Shown here in pieces: positions 32,490-41,358 of a stretch of 64,000 nt of DNA; the stretch's first letter is position 1, and each line of letters begins with the position of its first letter. Position numbers and translations under genes: made by a program. The notes beneath the pieces are model-generated. The model had not been told where the DNA came from, made no database searches, and was given only the letters and a program-made list of their open reading frames with translations. Source of the stretch: Actinomadura rifamycini DSM 43936 (GTDB taxonomy: Bacteria > Actinomycetota > Actinomycetes > Streptosporangiales > Streptosporangiaceae); NCBI RefSeq assembly GCF_000425065.1, contig NZ_AULB01000036.1, forward strand, positions 1 through 64,000. The letters are read 5' to 3'.

Positions 32490-33673
32490 GAGACGCGGTT
32501 TTCGCCAGGCTCTGGGAGCGCCTGAAGAGGGTGCTCCGGCGCTGCTTCGGTGAGGGGGATGTCGGACGGGGTGGGAAGGGTGGGGCGGGGGCGGGTGCAG
32601 ATGTAGGCGAGGAAGGCCAGGGCGGCGGCCAGGTAGGCGTTCGCCACCAGGGTGACGGGGCCGTGGAAGCCGTACTCGTCGGGGCCTCCGTCGTGGGGGG
32701 TGAACCACATGGGGGCTATCGCGAACACCGCGAAGGCGAAGGCGGGGGTCTTGCGGTGGCCGTCGCGGAGGAGGACCGCGAGGGCCGGGACGACCCACAC
32801 CCAGTGGTGCGCCCACGAGATCGGGGAGACGAGCAGGCCCGTGGTGCCGGTGACGGCGATCGCGGCGAGCCAGTCGCCGCGGCGGGCGAGGGCGGCGGCG
32901 AGGGCGAGGCCGGCGACGGCGAGCAGGGGCGGGACGAACGTGTACCAGCCGTCCACGTGCTCGGCGCCGCCGAAGATCCGGACGGCCGCGCCGTACGGGG
33001 ACTGGTTGCTGATGTAGGGGGCGCCGACGCGGGACGTGTCGAAGAAGGTGTGCAGCCAGTAGACGCGGGACGCGTCGGGGGCGACGGCCCACGCGGCGAG
33101 GGCGCAGGCGCAGAATGCGGCGGCGGCGAGCGCGGCGGATTTCGTTCTGCGGGTGACGAGGAGAAAGAGGATGAAGATTCCGGGGGTCAGTTTCATCGCC
33201 GTGGCGATGCCGATTCCGATGCCCGCCTTCTTGTTGTTCGCGATGCGTTTCATGTCGTACATCACGAGCGCCAGCAGGAACAGGTTGACCTGCCCCTGGT
33301 AGAGCGAGTGCCACATCGGCGCGAGGGCGAGGCCGGCGGCGACGGCCGCGGCGACGGCCGGACGGGACGGGCGGCGGCCGGCGAGTTCGAGCGTCACCGC
33401 GCACGCGTAGGCGAAGGCCGCGACGGACGCGAGTTGCCAGGCCACGCGGGCGACGGCGAGGGGCAGGGCGGAGAGGGGCGCGAACACCAGGGCGGCGAAC
33501 GGGGTGTTGGTGAACCAGTGGTCGGCGTGCTGCTCCAGGTAGAGGGACGCGCCGTCGGTGAGGGCCTCGCCGCCGAGCATGTAGATGCGGAAGTCGAGGG
33601 AGTCGTAGGTCGCGGCGAATATCGCGACGGCGACCAGTTCGATGGCGAGGGCCGTGTACGCCAGCCGTTTCAC
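32396..33673 (-). CDS. GT87 (DUF2029) polyprenyl-phosphomannose-dependent mannosyltransferase
   Basis: 425 aa from GTG 33673 (GGAGG 6-10 nt upstream). About 9-10 TM helices; the first external loop has DSLDFRIYMLGGEAL with the Asp-rich GT-C motif, and later ISWAHHWVWVVPAL. Family members elongate mannan/lipoglycans on the outer face of the membrane. The final ~35 residues (from about ENRVSQAKGD) are read from DNA of the adjacent cassette and do not look like family sequence, so the original 3' end was probably replaced. Confidence 0.85.
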   Translation of the reverse strand: MKRLAYTALAIELVAVAIFAATYDSLDFRIYMLGGEALTDGASLYLEQHADHWFTNTPFAALVFAPLSALPLAVARVAWQLASVAAFAYACAVTLELAGRRPSRPAVAAAVAAGLALAPMWHSLYQGQVNLFLLALVMYDMKRIANNKKAGIGIGIATAMKLTPGIFILFLLVTRRTKSAALAAAAFCACALAAWAVAPDASRVYWLHTFFDTSRVGAPYISNQSPYGAAVRIFGGAEHVDGWYTFVPPLLAVAGLALAAALARRGDWLAAIAVTGTTGLLVSPISWAHHWVWVVPALAVLLRDGHRKTPAFAFAVFAIAPMWFTPHDGGPDEYGFHGPVTLVANAYLAAALAFLAYICTRPRPTLPTPSDIPLTEAAPEHPLQALPEPGENRVSQAKGDRAEPTDADGDAFGHPAPVHGQSQGS

Positions 33674-33827
33674 GTATGTCCTCCGTCCGGTGTGGACGGC
33701 CCACGATCGCGAATGGCGCGGGGGCGTCGCGTCGGGCCGGGGATTGCATTCGCGGACGGGGTTGTGGCCCGGGGGATTAAGCCCGCGGGCCAATGTGCGG
33801 GGGAGGCGCGCTCGTTACGATCGGCGC

Positions 33828-34913
33828 ATGGTGAATCGCCGGGTTCTTTCCGCGGCGTCGATGTGGTGCGCGGCAGCGCTGTACCCGGTCGTCGTGTACC
33901 TGACGTTCGAGAGCGCGCCGTCGGGTTTCCAGGGGCTGGAGGTGCTGCTGACGGTGGCGCTGACGGTCGCGGTGCTCGGGATGCTGGCGCGGTGGCCGCT
34001 GCCGGCGTTCGCGGTGCTGCTGCTGGCCTGGACGGGCGGGATGCTGGCGGAGCAGCAGGGTGTGGCGCTGCTGCTGCACGTGCTCCTCGCGGACGCCGGG
34101 GTGGCGTACGTCGCGTCGGTGCGGCCCCGGTGGACGTCGTTGACCGCGGCCGGGGTGACGCTGCTGGTTCAGCTCCTGTGCGTCTCGCTGTTCATGTACG
34201 TCAACGAGACGCTGTACCTGTCGGTGCTGCTCGCGCTGGTGGTCGCGTGGACGGCCGGGAACTCGGTGCGGGTGCGGCGGGCGCACGCGGAGGCGCTGCG
34301 GGCGCGGGAGACGGAGCGGGCCCTCGCGGAGGAGCGGCTGCGGATCGCGCGGGAGCTGCACGACATGGTGGCGCACAGCGTGGGGATCATCGCGATCCAG
34401 GCGGGCGTCGGGGGACGGGTGATCGACACGCAGCCCGCGGAGGCGCGCAAGGCGCTCGACGTGATCGAGGCGACGAGCCGGGACACGCTCGCGAGCCTGC
34501 GCCGGATGCTGACCGGCCTGCGCCGGGAGGGGGCGCTCGGGCCGGCGCCGGGACTGGACGACCTGGAGCGGCTCGCGGCGGCGACGTGCGACGCCGGGGT
34601 GCGGGTGGACGTGCGGCGCACGGGGGAGCGGCGGGAGCTGCCGTCGGACGTCGACCTGTGCGCCTACCGGGTGGTGCAGGAGGCGCTGACGAACGTGGTG
34701 CGGCACGCGGGCGTGGCGGACTGCAGGGTGACGATCGGGTACCGGGAGGACGGCCTGGAGATCGAGGTCGAGGACGAGGGGAGCGGCGGGACGGTGGGCG
34801 CCGGGTTCGGGATCGTGGGGATGCGGGAGCGGGTCGCGCTGCTGCGGGGCGAGTTCGCGGCGGGGCCGCGGCCGGGCGGCGGGTTCCGGGTGGCGGCGAG
34901 GATCCCGGCGTGA
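33828..34913 (+). CDS. NarL-type sensor histidine kinase
   Basis: 361 aa; TACGAT 6 nt before ATG 33828 (leaderless). Five or so TM helices, then the HisKA_3 motif RIARELHDMVAHSVGIIAIQAG with the phospho-His, and a HATPase_c domain (VVQEALTNVVRHAG, GFGIVGMRERV). Overlaps the response regulator gene by 4 nt (GTGA). The signal is unknown; the short membrane sensor is typical of envelope-stress-like systems. Confidence 0.92.
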   Translation: MVNRRVLSAASMWCAAALYPVVVYLTFESAPSGFQGLEVLLTVALTVAVLGMLARWPLPAFAVLLLAWTGGMLAEQQGVALLLHVLLADAGVAYVASVRPRWTSLTAAGVTLLVQLLCVSLFMYVNETLYLSVLLALVVAWTAGNSVRVRRAHAEALRARETERALAEERLRIARELHDMVAHSVGIIAIQAGVGGRVIDTQPAEARKALDVIEATSRDTLASLRRMLTGLRREGALGPAPGLDDLERLAAATCDAGVRVDVRRTGERRELPSDVDLCAYRVVQEALTNVVRHAGVADCRVTIGYREDGLEIEVEDEGSGGTVGAGFGIVGMRERVALLRGEFAAGPRPGGGFRVAARIPA

Positions 34914-35560
34914 CGGTCCGGGTGCTGCTCGTGGACGACCAGCCGCTCGTCCGGGCGGGGCTGCGGGTGCTGATGGCCGACACGTCCGACCTGGAGATCG
35001 TGGGGGAGGCCGGGACGGGCGCGGAGGCGGTGCGGCTGGTGGGGGAGGTCGCGCCGGACGTGGTGGTCATGGACATCCGGATGCCGGACATGGACGGCAT
35101 CGAGGCGACGCGGCGGATCTCGGGCGCGCGGGTGGTGATGCTCACCACGTTCGACGACGACGAGTACGTGTACGGGGCGCTGCGGGCGGGCGCGAGCGGG
35201 TTCCTGGTGAAGGACATGGCGCTGGAGGAGATCCTCGGCGCGATCCGGGTGGTGGCGCGGGGCGACGGGCTGATCGCGCCGAGCGTGACGCGGCGGCTGA
35301 TCGCGGAGTTCGCGGCGCGCCCGGAGCGGGAGCCCGCGCGTCCGGCGCGTCCGCTGGAGGGGGTCACCGGGCGGGAGCGGGAGGTGCTGGCGCTGGTGGG
35401 GCGCGGGTTGACGAACCACGAGATCGCGGACGAGCTGGTGATCAGCGTCGCGACCGCGAAGGCGCACGTGGCGCGGCTGCTGGCGAAGCTGGACGCCCGC
35501 GACCGCGTCCAGCTGGTGATCATCGCGTACGAGCACGGGCTGGCGGGGCCGGGCGGGTGA
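34910..35560 (+). CDS. NarL/LuxR-type response regulator
   Basis: 216 aa. Receiver domain with acidic pocket DDQ, phospho-acceptor Asp in VVMDIRMPD and Lys in GFLVKDM. C-terminal LuxR HTH: VTGREREVLALVGRGLTNHEIADELVISVATAKAHVARLLAKL. Translationally coupled to its kinase. Confidence 0.94.
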   Translation: MTVRVLLVDDQPLVRAGLRVLMADTSDLEIVGEAGTGAEAVRLVGEVAPDVVVMDIRMPDMDGIEATRRISGARVVMLTTFDDDEYVYGALRAGASGFLVKDMALEEILGAIRVVARGDGLIAPSVTRRLIAEFAARPEREPARPARPLEGVTGREREVLALVGRGLTNHEIADELVISVATAKAHVARLLAKLDARDRVQLVIIAYEHGLAGPGG

Positions 35561-35585
35561 CGTCCGGAGCCGGACTCCTACCGGC

Positions 35586-35597
35586 TGTAGTACTACG
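35586..35597. promoter_or_regulatory. BlaI/MecI-type operator
   Basis: TGTAGTACTACG contains the perfect palindrome GTAGTACTAC, matching the TGTAGTA/TACTACA half-sites of BlaI/MecI operators. It overlaps the expected -35 of the blaI-like gene, whose -10 is TAATCT (35611-35616). Confidence 0.65.
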
Positions 35598-35623
35598 CGG
35601 GGGCGTCGGATAATCTGGATGCC

Positions 35624-36004
35624 GTGAAGGGTCTGGGAGAGCTTGAACGCACGGTCATGGAGGTCCTCTGGGCGCGGGAGGACGCCGGCTCCGGTGCCGC
35701 CACCGCGCGTGACGTCAGCCGTGCGCTGGCGGACGACCGGGACCTCGCCCACACGACCGTCATGACGGTTCTCGACAGGCTCGCGAAGAAAGGCTTCCTG
35801 GAGCGCGAGCGCGACGGCCGCGCTTGGCGGTACCGTCCGGTGGAGAGCCGGGAGGGGTACGTGACCGAGCTGATGCTGGGTGCGCTGGAGGAGACGGGCG
35901 ACCGCGACAAGGCGCTCGTCCACTTCGTCCAGTCGGTTTCGAGCAACGAGGTCGACGTGCTCCGCCAGGCGCTGGCAGCCCTCACGAAGGAACCACCGGC
36001 ATGA
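35624..36004 (+). CDS. BlaI/MecI/CopY family repressor
   Basis: 126 aa from GTG 35624 (leaderless, TAATCT 7 nt upstream). Winged helix LGELERTVMEVLWARE...HTTVMTVLDRLAKKGFLERERDGRAWRYRPV, then a dimerisation helix pair. It should repress itself and the M56 peptidase gene with which it overlaps (ATGA). No beta-lactamase is next to it. Confidence 0.93.
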   Translation: MKGLGELERTVMEVLWAREDAGSGAATARDVSRALADDRDLAHTTVMTVLDRLAKKGFLERERDGRAWRYRPVESREGYVTELMLGALEETGDRDKALVHFVQSVSSNEVDVLRQALAALTKEPPA

Positions 36005-36909
36005 CCGGAACCGCCCTGCTCGCATTGATCTCCCTGGGGACCGTCGGCGGGGCGCACGCGCTGTCCCGCGCCCGGTGGACGTGGCGGACCCCGCGCATCG
36101 GCATCGCCCTGTGGCAGGCCCTGGGCCTGTGCTGGGGCGTCGCCACGATCGGCGCCCTGCTCGGGCTGGCGCTGCTGCCGTACCGCAGCGGCGTCGCGGG
36201 CGGGCTGCCCGGCCTGTACAACGACGGGGCGGCGAAGCTCGACACGCTGCACATGGCGGCGCTGCTCGGGGCGATGAGCCTCACCGGGGTGCTGCTGGTG
36301 ATGCTGGTGTTCGCGGTGGTCCGGGTGGTGCGGGCCCGGCGGCGGCACCGGGCGCTGCTGGCGCTGGTGTCGCGCCGCGACTCGGCCGTCCCGGGCACCC
36401 TCGTCCTGGACCATCCGGGTGCCGCGGCGTACTGCGTGCCGGGCGTCCGGTCGTCCAAGGTGGTGGTGAGCGCCGGGACGCTGGAGCTGCTCGACACGGC
36501 GGAGCTGGCGGCGGTGCTCGCGCACGAGCGGGCGCACGCGCGCGAGCGGCACGACCTGGTGCTGCTGCCGTTCGCGTCGCTGCGGCAGGTGTTCCCGCAG
36601 CTGCGGCTGGTGGGCCGGTGCCTGGACGCGGTGGAGCTGCTGATCGAGATGGCGGCGGACGACCGGGCCCGGTCGGGGCGGTCGCCGCGGGAGCTGGCGA
36701 CGGCGCTGCTGCGGTTCGCCGCGGCGCGCCCGGCGGCGGCGCCGTCGGGGACGCTGGGGGTGGCGTCCCGCGACGACATCCCGGTGATGGCCCGGGTGAA
36801 CCGGCTGCTGGAGCCGCGCCCGCTGCCGCGCGCGACGCGGCTGGCCGCGACGGCGGCGGTGCCGCTCGTCGCGGGCCTGCCCCTGCTGCTCATCGTCCTG
36901 CCGCACTGA
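36001..36909 (+). CDS. M56 family (BlaR1/HtpX-like) membrane metallopeptidase
   Basis: 302 aa; about four TM helices. Zinc motif AHERAHARERHD (HExxH) near residues 177-188, preceded by VPGVRSSKVVVSAGTLELL. Lacks the penicillin-sensor domain of BlaR1. The typical actinobacterial BlaI-M56 pair, in which proteolysis by M56 is presumed to relieve BlaI repression. Target unknown. Confidence 0.88.
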   Translation: MTGTALLALISLGTVGGAHALSRARWTWRTPRIGIALWQALGLCWGVATIGALLGLALLPYRSGVAGGLPGLYNDGAAKLDTLHMAALLGAMSLTGVLLVMLVFAVVRVVRARRRHRALLALVSRRDSAVPGTLVLDHPGAAAYCVPGVRSSKVVVSAGTLELLDTAELAAVLAHERAHARERHDLVLLPFASLRQVFPQLRLVGRCLDAVELLIEMAADDRARSGRSPRELATALLRFAAARPAAAPSGTLGVASRDDIPVMARVNRLLEPRPLPRATRLAATAAVPLVAGLPLLLIVLPH

Positions 36910-36921
36910 CCGGGTTCCGCG

Positions 36922-37389
36922 TCAGTCCGCGAGGACGGTTCCGTAGAGCCGGTCGACGTGCAGGCGGATCACCATCCGGCGGTCCTTGACCATCTGTTCG
37001 AGGAACGCGCGCTCGTCGTCCGGGTCGGCGAAGCCGGGGGTCAGCGCGAGGAGTTCCCGGCCGACGGCGTCGCCGGGCGTCCCGCTCACGTCGGACACTT
37101 CGGCGGTCCCTTCCGCGACGGCGAACGCCATGTGGTCGTCGCTGGACACGTGCAGGGCCGCGTGCGGGTCGTTCGCGAGCTGCCGCACCTTCGCGCGTCC
37201 GGCGATCGTCGAGATCCGGATGACGCGCACCTCCGGGTCCCAGGTGTGGACGACGGTCGACAGGTGCGGGTGGCCGCTGCGCTTGTTCGTGGCGAGGACG
37301 CCGAACGGCCGTGCGGCGAGCAGGCGGGCGAGTTCGTCCTCGGAGGCGGGCTTCGGGCCGGGTCCCTGGCCGGGGCCGTACCGCGTCAT
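36922..37389 (-). CDS. Pyridoxamine 5'-phosphate oxidase-like (F420/FMN) protein
   Basis: 155 aa, AAGGAG 7 nt before ATG 37389. Split-barrel PPOX fold: LLAARPFGVLATNKRSGHPHLSTVVHTWD, IRISTIAGRAKVRQLANDPHAALHVS. Actinobacterial members often use F420 as cofactor in reductions of quinones or xenobiotics. Last gene of the MarR-MFS-PPOX operon, so probably part of a detoxification response. Confidence 0.85.
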   Translation of the reverse strand: MTRYGPGQGPGPKPASEDELARLLAARPFGVLATNKRSGHPHLSTVVHTWDPEVRVIRISTIAGRAKVRQLANDPHAALHVSSDDHMAFAVAEGTAEVSDVSGTPGDAVGRELLALTPGFADPDDERAFLEQMVKDRRMVIRLHVDRLYGTVLAD

Positions 37390-37433
37390 GGTGTGCTCCT
37401 TGTCGATCGGTGCCGGCCGGTGGCCGGAGGTCA

Positions 37434-38897
37434 TCAGAGGGCGAGGGTCGGGGCGGACGGCTCGGCGTCCGTGCCCGCGGCCGCGGGGGCGTCCGGGCCG
37501 GCCTTCGGGGCGCGCAGGACGGTGACGGCGACGGCGAACGCGGCGGCGAGCAGGGCGGCGGCGACGCCGAAGGCGAGCCGGTAGCCGCCGGTCAGCGCGG
37601 TCGCGGCGGTGTCCCCGGCGGCGAGCAGGGCGTCGGTGCGGGCGGCGGCGAGGGTGGACAGCACGGCGACGCCGACCGCCATCCCGATCTGCTGGGTGGT
37701 GTTGAACAGGCCGGACGCCAGGCCCGCGTCCTCGGGGCGGGCGCCGGACATCGCGAGCCCGGTCAGCGCGGGCATGACGAGCCCGCCGCCGGCGATCAGC
37801 AGCATGGGCGGGAGCAGGTCGGCGGCGTACGCGGCGTGCACCGGGACGCGGACGAGCAGGGCGAGCGCGGCGGCGAGCATGACGAGGCCGGTGAGCAGGA
37901 CGGCGCGCTCCCCGAACCGGCGGGCGAGCCGGGCGTAGCCGAACAGCGAGATCGTCCCGATGGCGACGGCGGCGGGGAGCATCGCCAGGCCGGTCTCCAG
38001 GGCGCCGTAGCCGAGGACCTTCTGCATGTAGAGGGCGACCATGACCTGGAACGAGAACATCCCGGAGAACACGAGGATCTGGGTGACGTAGGCGCCGGCG
38101 GCGGTGCGGGAGCGCAGCATCCGCAGCGGCATGAGCGGGGTCGCGGCCTTCGCCTGCCGGACGAAGAAGCCCGCGAGCAGCGCGGCCGACAGGGCGCCGA
38201 GGCCGAGCGTACGGGCGGAGCCGACGCCGTACTGCTCGATCTTCACGACGGTGTAGATGCCGAGCATCAGCCCGGACGTGACGAGCACCGCGCCGGCGGC
38301 GTCGGCGCCCGCGGCGAGGCCGGTGCCGCGGTCGCGGGGGAGGGCGGGCAGCGCGAGCAGGATCGTGGCGACGCCGATCGGCAGGTTGATGAGGAAGATC
38401 CAGTGCCAGTTCAGGGCGTCGGTGAGGACGCCGCCGAGCACCTGCCCGACGGACGCCCCGGCGGCGCCGGTGAAGGCGAAGACGCCGATGGCGCGGGCGC
38501 GTTCGGCGGGTTCGGTGTAGAGGGTGACGAGGATGCCGAGGACGACCGCGGCGGCCATCGCGCTGCCGACGCCCTGGAGGAAGCGGGCGGCGATGAGGAC
38601 GGCGGGGCCGGTGGCGGCGCCCGCGAGCAGCGACGCGGCGGTGAAGACGGCGTTCCCGGCGAGGAACATCGTCTTGCGGCCGACGAGGTCGCCGAGCCGT
38701 CCGGCGAGCAGCAGGAGGCCGCCGAACGCGATGAGGTAGGCGTTGACGGTCCAGCTGAGGCCGGTGGCGGAGAAGCCGAGGTCGTGCTGGATGGCGGGCA
38801 GTGCCACGGTGACGATGGAGCCGTCGAGGACGGTCATCAGCATCGTGGCGGACAGCACGCCGAGCGCGGTGCCGCGCGCTCGGAGGACAGAGGTCAC
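37434..38897 (-). CDS. DHA2-type MFS drug exporter (14 TM)
   Basis: 487 aa. N-terminus LSATMLMTVLDGSIVTVALPAIQHDLGFSATGLSWTVNAYLI is the DHA2 (EmrB/QacA) motif D; motif A GRLGDLVGRKTMF follows. Drug/H+ antiporter. Starts GTG 38897 with GGGAGA. Sits downstream of the MarR gene in the same direction; an AT-richer 74-nt gap (38898-38971) with AGATAG/ATCTAT half-sites may hold an operator. Confidence 0.92.
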   Translation of the reverse strand: MTSVLRARGTALGVLSATMLMTVLDGSIVTVALPAIQHDLGFSATGLSWTVNAYLIAFGGLLLLAGRLGDLVGRKTMFLAGNAVFTAASLLAGAATGPAVLIAARFLQGVGSAMAAAVVLGILVTLYTEPAERARAIGVFAFTGAAGASVGQVLGGVLTDALNWHWIFLINLPIGVATILLALPALPRDRGTGLAAGADAAGAVLVTSGLMLGIYTVVKIEQYGVGSARTLGLGALSAALLAGFFVRQAKAATPLMPLRMLRSRTAAGAYVTQILVFSGMFSFQVMVALYMQKVLGYGALETGLAMLPAAVAIGTISLFGYARLARRFGERAVLLTGLVMLAAALALLVRVPVHAAYAADLLPPMLLIAGGGLVMPALTGLAMSGARPEDAGLASGLFNTTQQIGMAVGVAVLSTLAAARTDALLAAGDTAATALTGGYRLAFGVAAALLAAAFAVAVTVLRAPKAGPDAPAAAGTDAEPSAPTLAL

Positions 38898-38971
38898 GGG
38901 TCTCTCCCATCGGTGGGGTCGATGGGTGAGACGCTAGCAGATAGTTCTGTTAGAGACGATCTATTGGCGGA

Positions 38972-39460
38972 CTACTTGTTCCGCTCCCGGGCCCGCCGGA
39001 CCGGCTGCGGGCTCTCCACGGGGCGCGCGAGATGCCCGGTGACCAGGCGTTCCAGCGCGCGGACGAGCACGTCCCGCTCGTCCGGCGGGAGCGTACCGAG
39101 CGCGTCGCCGTGCACCCGGTCGACGACCCGCTGGCTCTCCGCCGCCACCCGCGCGCCCTTCTCGGTGACCGCGATGATCCGCGCGCGCCGGTCCCGCGTG
39201 GACGGCCGCCGCTCGGCGAGCCCCGCCTTCTCCAAGGCGTCCACGGTGACGACCATCGTCGTCTTGTCCATGTCGCCGATCTCGGCGAGCTGGATCTGCG
39301 TCCGCTCCTCCTCCAGGGCGTGCACGAGGACGCAGTGCATGCGCGGCGTCAGCCCGATCTCGGCGAGCGCCGCCGACATCCGGCTCTTGAGCGCGAGGCC
39401 GGTGTGGTCGAGGAGGTAGGACAGGTCGGTCTCGGTGCTGGACGGTGCGAGTGCGGTCAT
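38972..39460 (-). CDS. MarR family regulator
   Basis: 162 aa. Winged helix: LTPRMHCVLVHALEEERTQIQLAEIGDMDKTTMVVTVDALEKAGLAERRPSTRDRRARIIAVTEKG. TACGCT (39467-39472 on the minus strand) 6 nt before ATG indicates a leaderless mRNA. Likely repressor of the exporter and PPOX genes that follow. Divergent from the trpS leader. Confidence 0.9.
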   Translation of the reverse strand: MTALAPSSTETDLSYLLDHTGLALKSRMSAALAEIGLTPRMHCVLVHALEEERTQIQLAEIGDMDKTTMVVTVDALEKAGLAERRPSTRDRRARIIAVTEKGARVAAESQRVVDRVHGDALGTLPPDERDVLVRALERLVTGHLARPVESPQPVRRARERNK

Positions 39461-39524
39461 GCCGCCAGCGTACCCATTTCGTCCCGTAGCGGATTATCTG
39501 GCGGCGTCTGCTTCTCCGGCGGGG

Positions 39525-39530
39525 TACTGT
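39525..39530 (+). promoter_or_regulatory. -10 box of the trpS leader
   Basis: TACTGT, 7 nt before the ATG of the Trp leader peptide, so the leader peptide is itself leaderless. No clear -35. Confidence 0.5.
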
Positions 39531-39537
39531 GGCGGAC

Positions 39538-39576
39538 ATGCAGCGCACCGCGTGCCTCGGCTGGTGGCCGTCCTAG
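39538..39576 (+). CDS. Trp leader peptide of trpS
   Basis: ATG 39538 to TAG 39576 encodes MQRTACLGWWPS with two adjacent Trp codons (39562-39567) near the end. Trp scarcity would stall the ribosome there and cover the first segment of the attenuator. Too short for normal gene finding. Confidence 0.85.
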   Translation: MQRTACLGWWPS

Positions 39577-39632
39577 GACGGCCGCACGATCACGCGATCA
39601 CGAACGCACAGGGCCGTCCCGCCGGACGGCCC
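39566..39632 (+). promoter_or_regulatory. Trp ribosome-mediated attenuator
   Basis: Four mutually complementary 8-nt segments: GGCCGTCC (39566-39573), GGACGGCC (39576-39583), GGCCGTCC (39612-39619), GGACGGCC (39624-39631). 1:2 and 3:4 pairing gives a terminator (9-bp stem 39611-39632, tetraloop CGCC, followed by TTCTCCTTT). 2:3 pairing, favoured when a ribosome stalls on the Trp codons over segment 1, is the antiterminator. Confidence 0.85.
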
Positions 39633-39691
39633 TTCTCCTTTCCCCGGCGCGGGGCCGCGACGCGGAGGCGGCCGGAGAAGGAGACACGCCC

Positions 39692-40738
39692 ATGGACCCC
39701 GTCGTCGAAGCCGCCGAGCGGCGCACCCGCGACCTCGAGGAGCGCGTCGCCGCCGACCCCGCGGCGTTCCGCGTCCTCACCGGAGACCGCCCCACCGGAC
39801 CCCTGCACCTCGGCCACTACTTCGGCACCCTCGCCAACCGGGTGCGCCTGCAGCGCCTCGGCGTCGACGTGTTCGTCCTCATCGCCGACTACCAGGTGCT
39901 CACCGACCGGGACGTCGCCGAGCGGCTCCCCGAGCACGCCCTCGGCCTCGCCGCCGACTACCTCGCCGCCGGGATCGACCCCGCCCGCGCGACGGTCTTC
40001 CGGCACAGCGCCGTCCCCGAGCTGAACCAGCTCATGCTGCCGTTCCTGTCCCTGGTGTCGGTCGCGGAGCTGCGCCGCAACCCGACCGTGAAGGACGAGA
40101 TCGCGGCGTCGTCGCAGGCGGCGGTGAGCGGGCTCATGTTCACCTACCCGGTGCACCAGGCCGCCGACATCCTGTTCTGCAAGGCCGACCTCGTGCCCGT
40201 CGGCAAGGACCAGCTCCCGCACCAGGAGATCGCCCGGACGGTCGCGCGCCGCTTCAACGAGCGCTACGGGCCCGTCTTCCCCGTCCCGGACGCGCTGCTG
40301 TCGGACGCCCCGAACCTGCTCGGCACGGACGGGCGGAAGATGAGCAAGAGCCGCGGCAACGCGATCGCCCTGTCCGCGACGCCGGACGACACCGCCCGGC
40401 TGCTCCGGCGGGCGGTGACCGACGCCGACCGGCGCATCACCTACGAGCCGGACGCCCGCCCCGGGGTGTCCAACCTCGTCCTCCTCGCCGCGCTCTGCCA
40501 GGGCCGCGACCCGCACGCCGTGGCCGCGGACGTCGGCGACGGCGGCGCCGCGGCGCTGAAGAAGACCGCCATCGAGTCGGTGAACGAGTTCCTGCGGCCG
40601 ATCCGCGCCCGCCGCGCCGACCTCGCCGCCGACCCGGCGTACCTGCGCCGCGTCCTCGCCGAGGGGAACGAGCGCGCCCGCGCCGTCGCCGCCCGGACCC
40701 TCACCGAGGTCAGGGAGGCGATGGCGATGGCGGCCTAG
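39692..40738 (+). CDS. trpS: Tryptophanyl-tRNA synthetase, attenuator-controlled
   Basis: 348 aa, ATG 39692 with GAAGGAGA. Class I synthetase: HIGH-type RPTGPLHLGHYFGT near residues 33-46, KMSKS in GTDGRKMSKSRGN near 214-226. Normal TrpRS length. An attenuator of this type controls the auxiliary, antibiotic (indolmycin)-resistant TrpRS gene known in Streptomyces coelicolor, so this may be an inducible second TrpRS. Whether another trpS exists elsewhere cannot be seen. Its stop overlaps the convergent TetR gene by 4 nt. Confidence 0.94.
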   Translation: MDPVVEAAERRTRDLEERVAADPAAFRVLTGDRPTGPLHLGHYFGTLANRVRLQRLGVDVFVLIADYQVLTDRDVAERLPEHALGLAADYLAAGIDPARATVFRHSAVPELNQLMLPFLSLVSVAELRRNPTVKDEIAASSQAAVSGLMFTYPVHQAADILFCKADLVPVGKDQLPHQEIARTVARRFNERYGPVFPVPDALLSDAPNLLGTDGRKMSKSRGNAIALSATPDDTARLLRRAVTDADRRITYEPDARPGVSNLVLLAALCQGRDPHAVAADVGDGGAAALKKTAIESVNEFLRPIRARRADLAADPAYLRRVLAEGNERARAVAARTLTEVREAMAMAA

Positions 40739-41358
40739 CGCCCGCCGCGCGGCGCGCGCGGGGCGATGCCGTGCAGGACGGACGCGACGACCTCGTCCAC
40801 CGGCACCGGGGACGGCTCGCGCGCGCCCAGCAGCGCCGACAGGACGGCCTCGTGGCACACCCCGACGATCATCGACGCGGCGGCGGCCGGGGACGCGTCC
40901 GCGGCGATCCGGCCGAGGTCGCGCTCGGCCCGCAGGTAGTCGTGCAGGCGGTCGCGCCACGTGTCGCCCGGTTCGTGCGCCGCCGCGAACCGGGCGAGCA
41001 CGTCGGGCTGCGCGGTCAGCCCGGCGAGCGCGGGCAGCAGCGCGCGGTGCAGCGCGAGCCCGTGCTCGACGTGCGCGCGCAGGTTCGCGGCGAGCGTCCC
41101 GGCGCCCGGCTCGGGCGGCGGCCCCAGCTCCCGCTCGACCCGCCGCACCCGCGCGTGCAGGGCGAGGGCCAGCAGCTCCTCCTTGCCGTCGAAGTGGTTG
41201 TAGAGGACGCCGTCGGCCACCCCCGCCGCACGCGCGATCGCCCGGACGGTCAGGCCCGCCGCGCCGCGCTCGGACATCATGCGGTCGGCGGTGGCGATCA
41301 GGTGCTCGCGCAGGGTCCGGTCGCCGTCCCGCAGCGCCGCCGCTTTACGTGGTGACAT
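40735..41358 (-). CDS. TetR family regulator
   Basis: 207 aa. HTH: LIATADRMMSERGAAGLTVRAIARAAGVADGVLYNHFDGKEELLALALHARV. Last gene of a three-gene operon (methyltransferase, saccharopine-dehydrogenase-like, TetR); its ATG overlaps the previous stop (TGATG). It probably binds the twin palindromes upstream of the operon and so controls its own expression. Confidence 0.88.
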   Translation of the reverse strand: MSPRKAAALRDGDRTLREHLIATADRMMSERGAAGLTVRAIARAAGVADGVLYNHFDGKEELLALALHARVRRVERELGPPPEPGAGTLAANLRAHVEHGLALHRALLPALAGLTAQPDVLARFAAAHEPGDTWRDRLHDYLRAERDLGRIAADASPAAAASMIVGVCHEAVLSALLGAREPSPVPVDEVVASVLHGIAPRAPRGGR

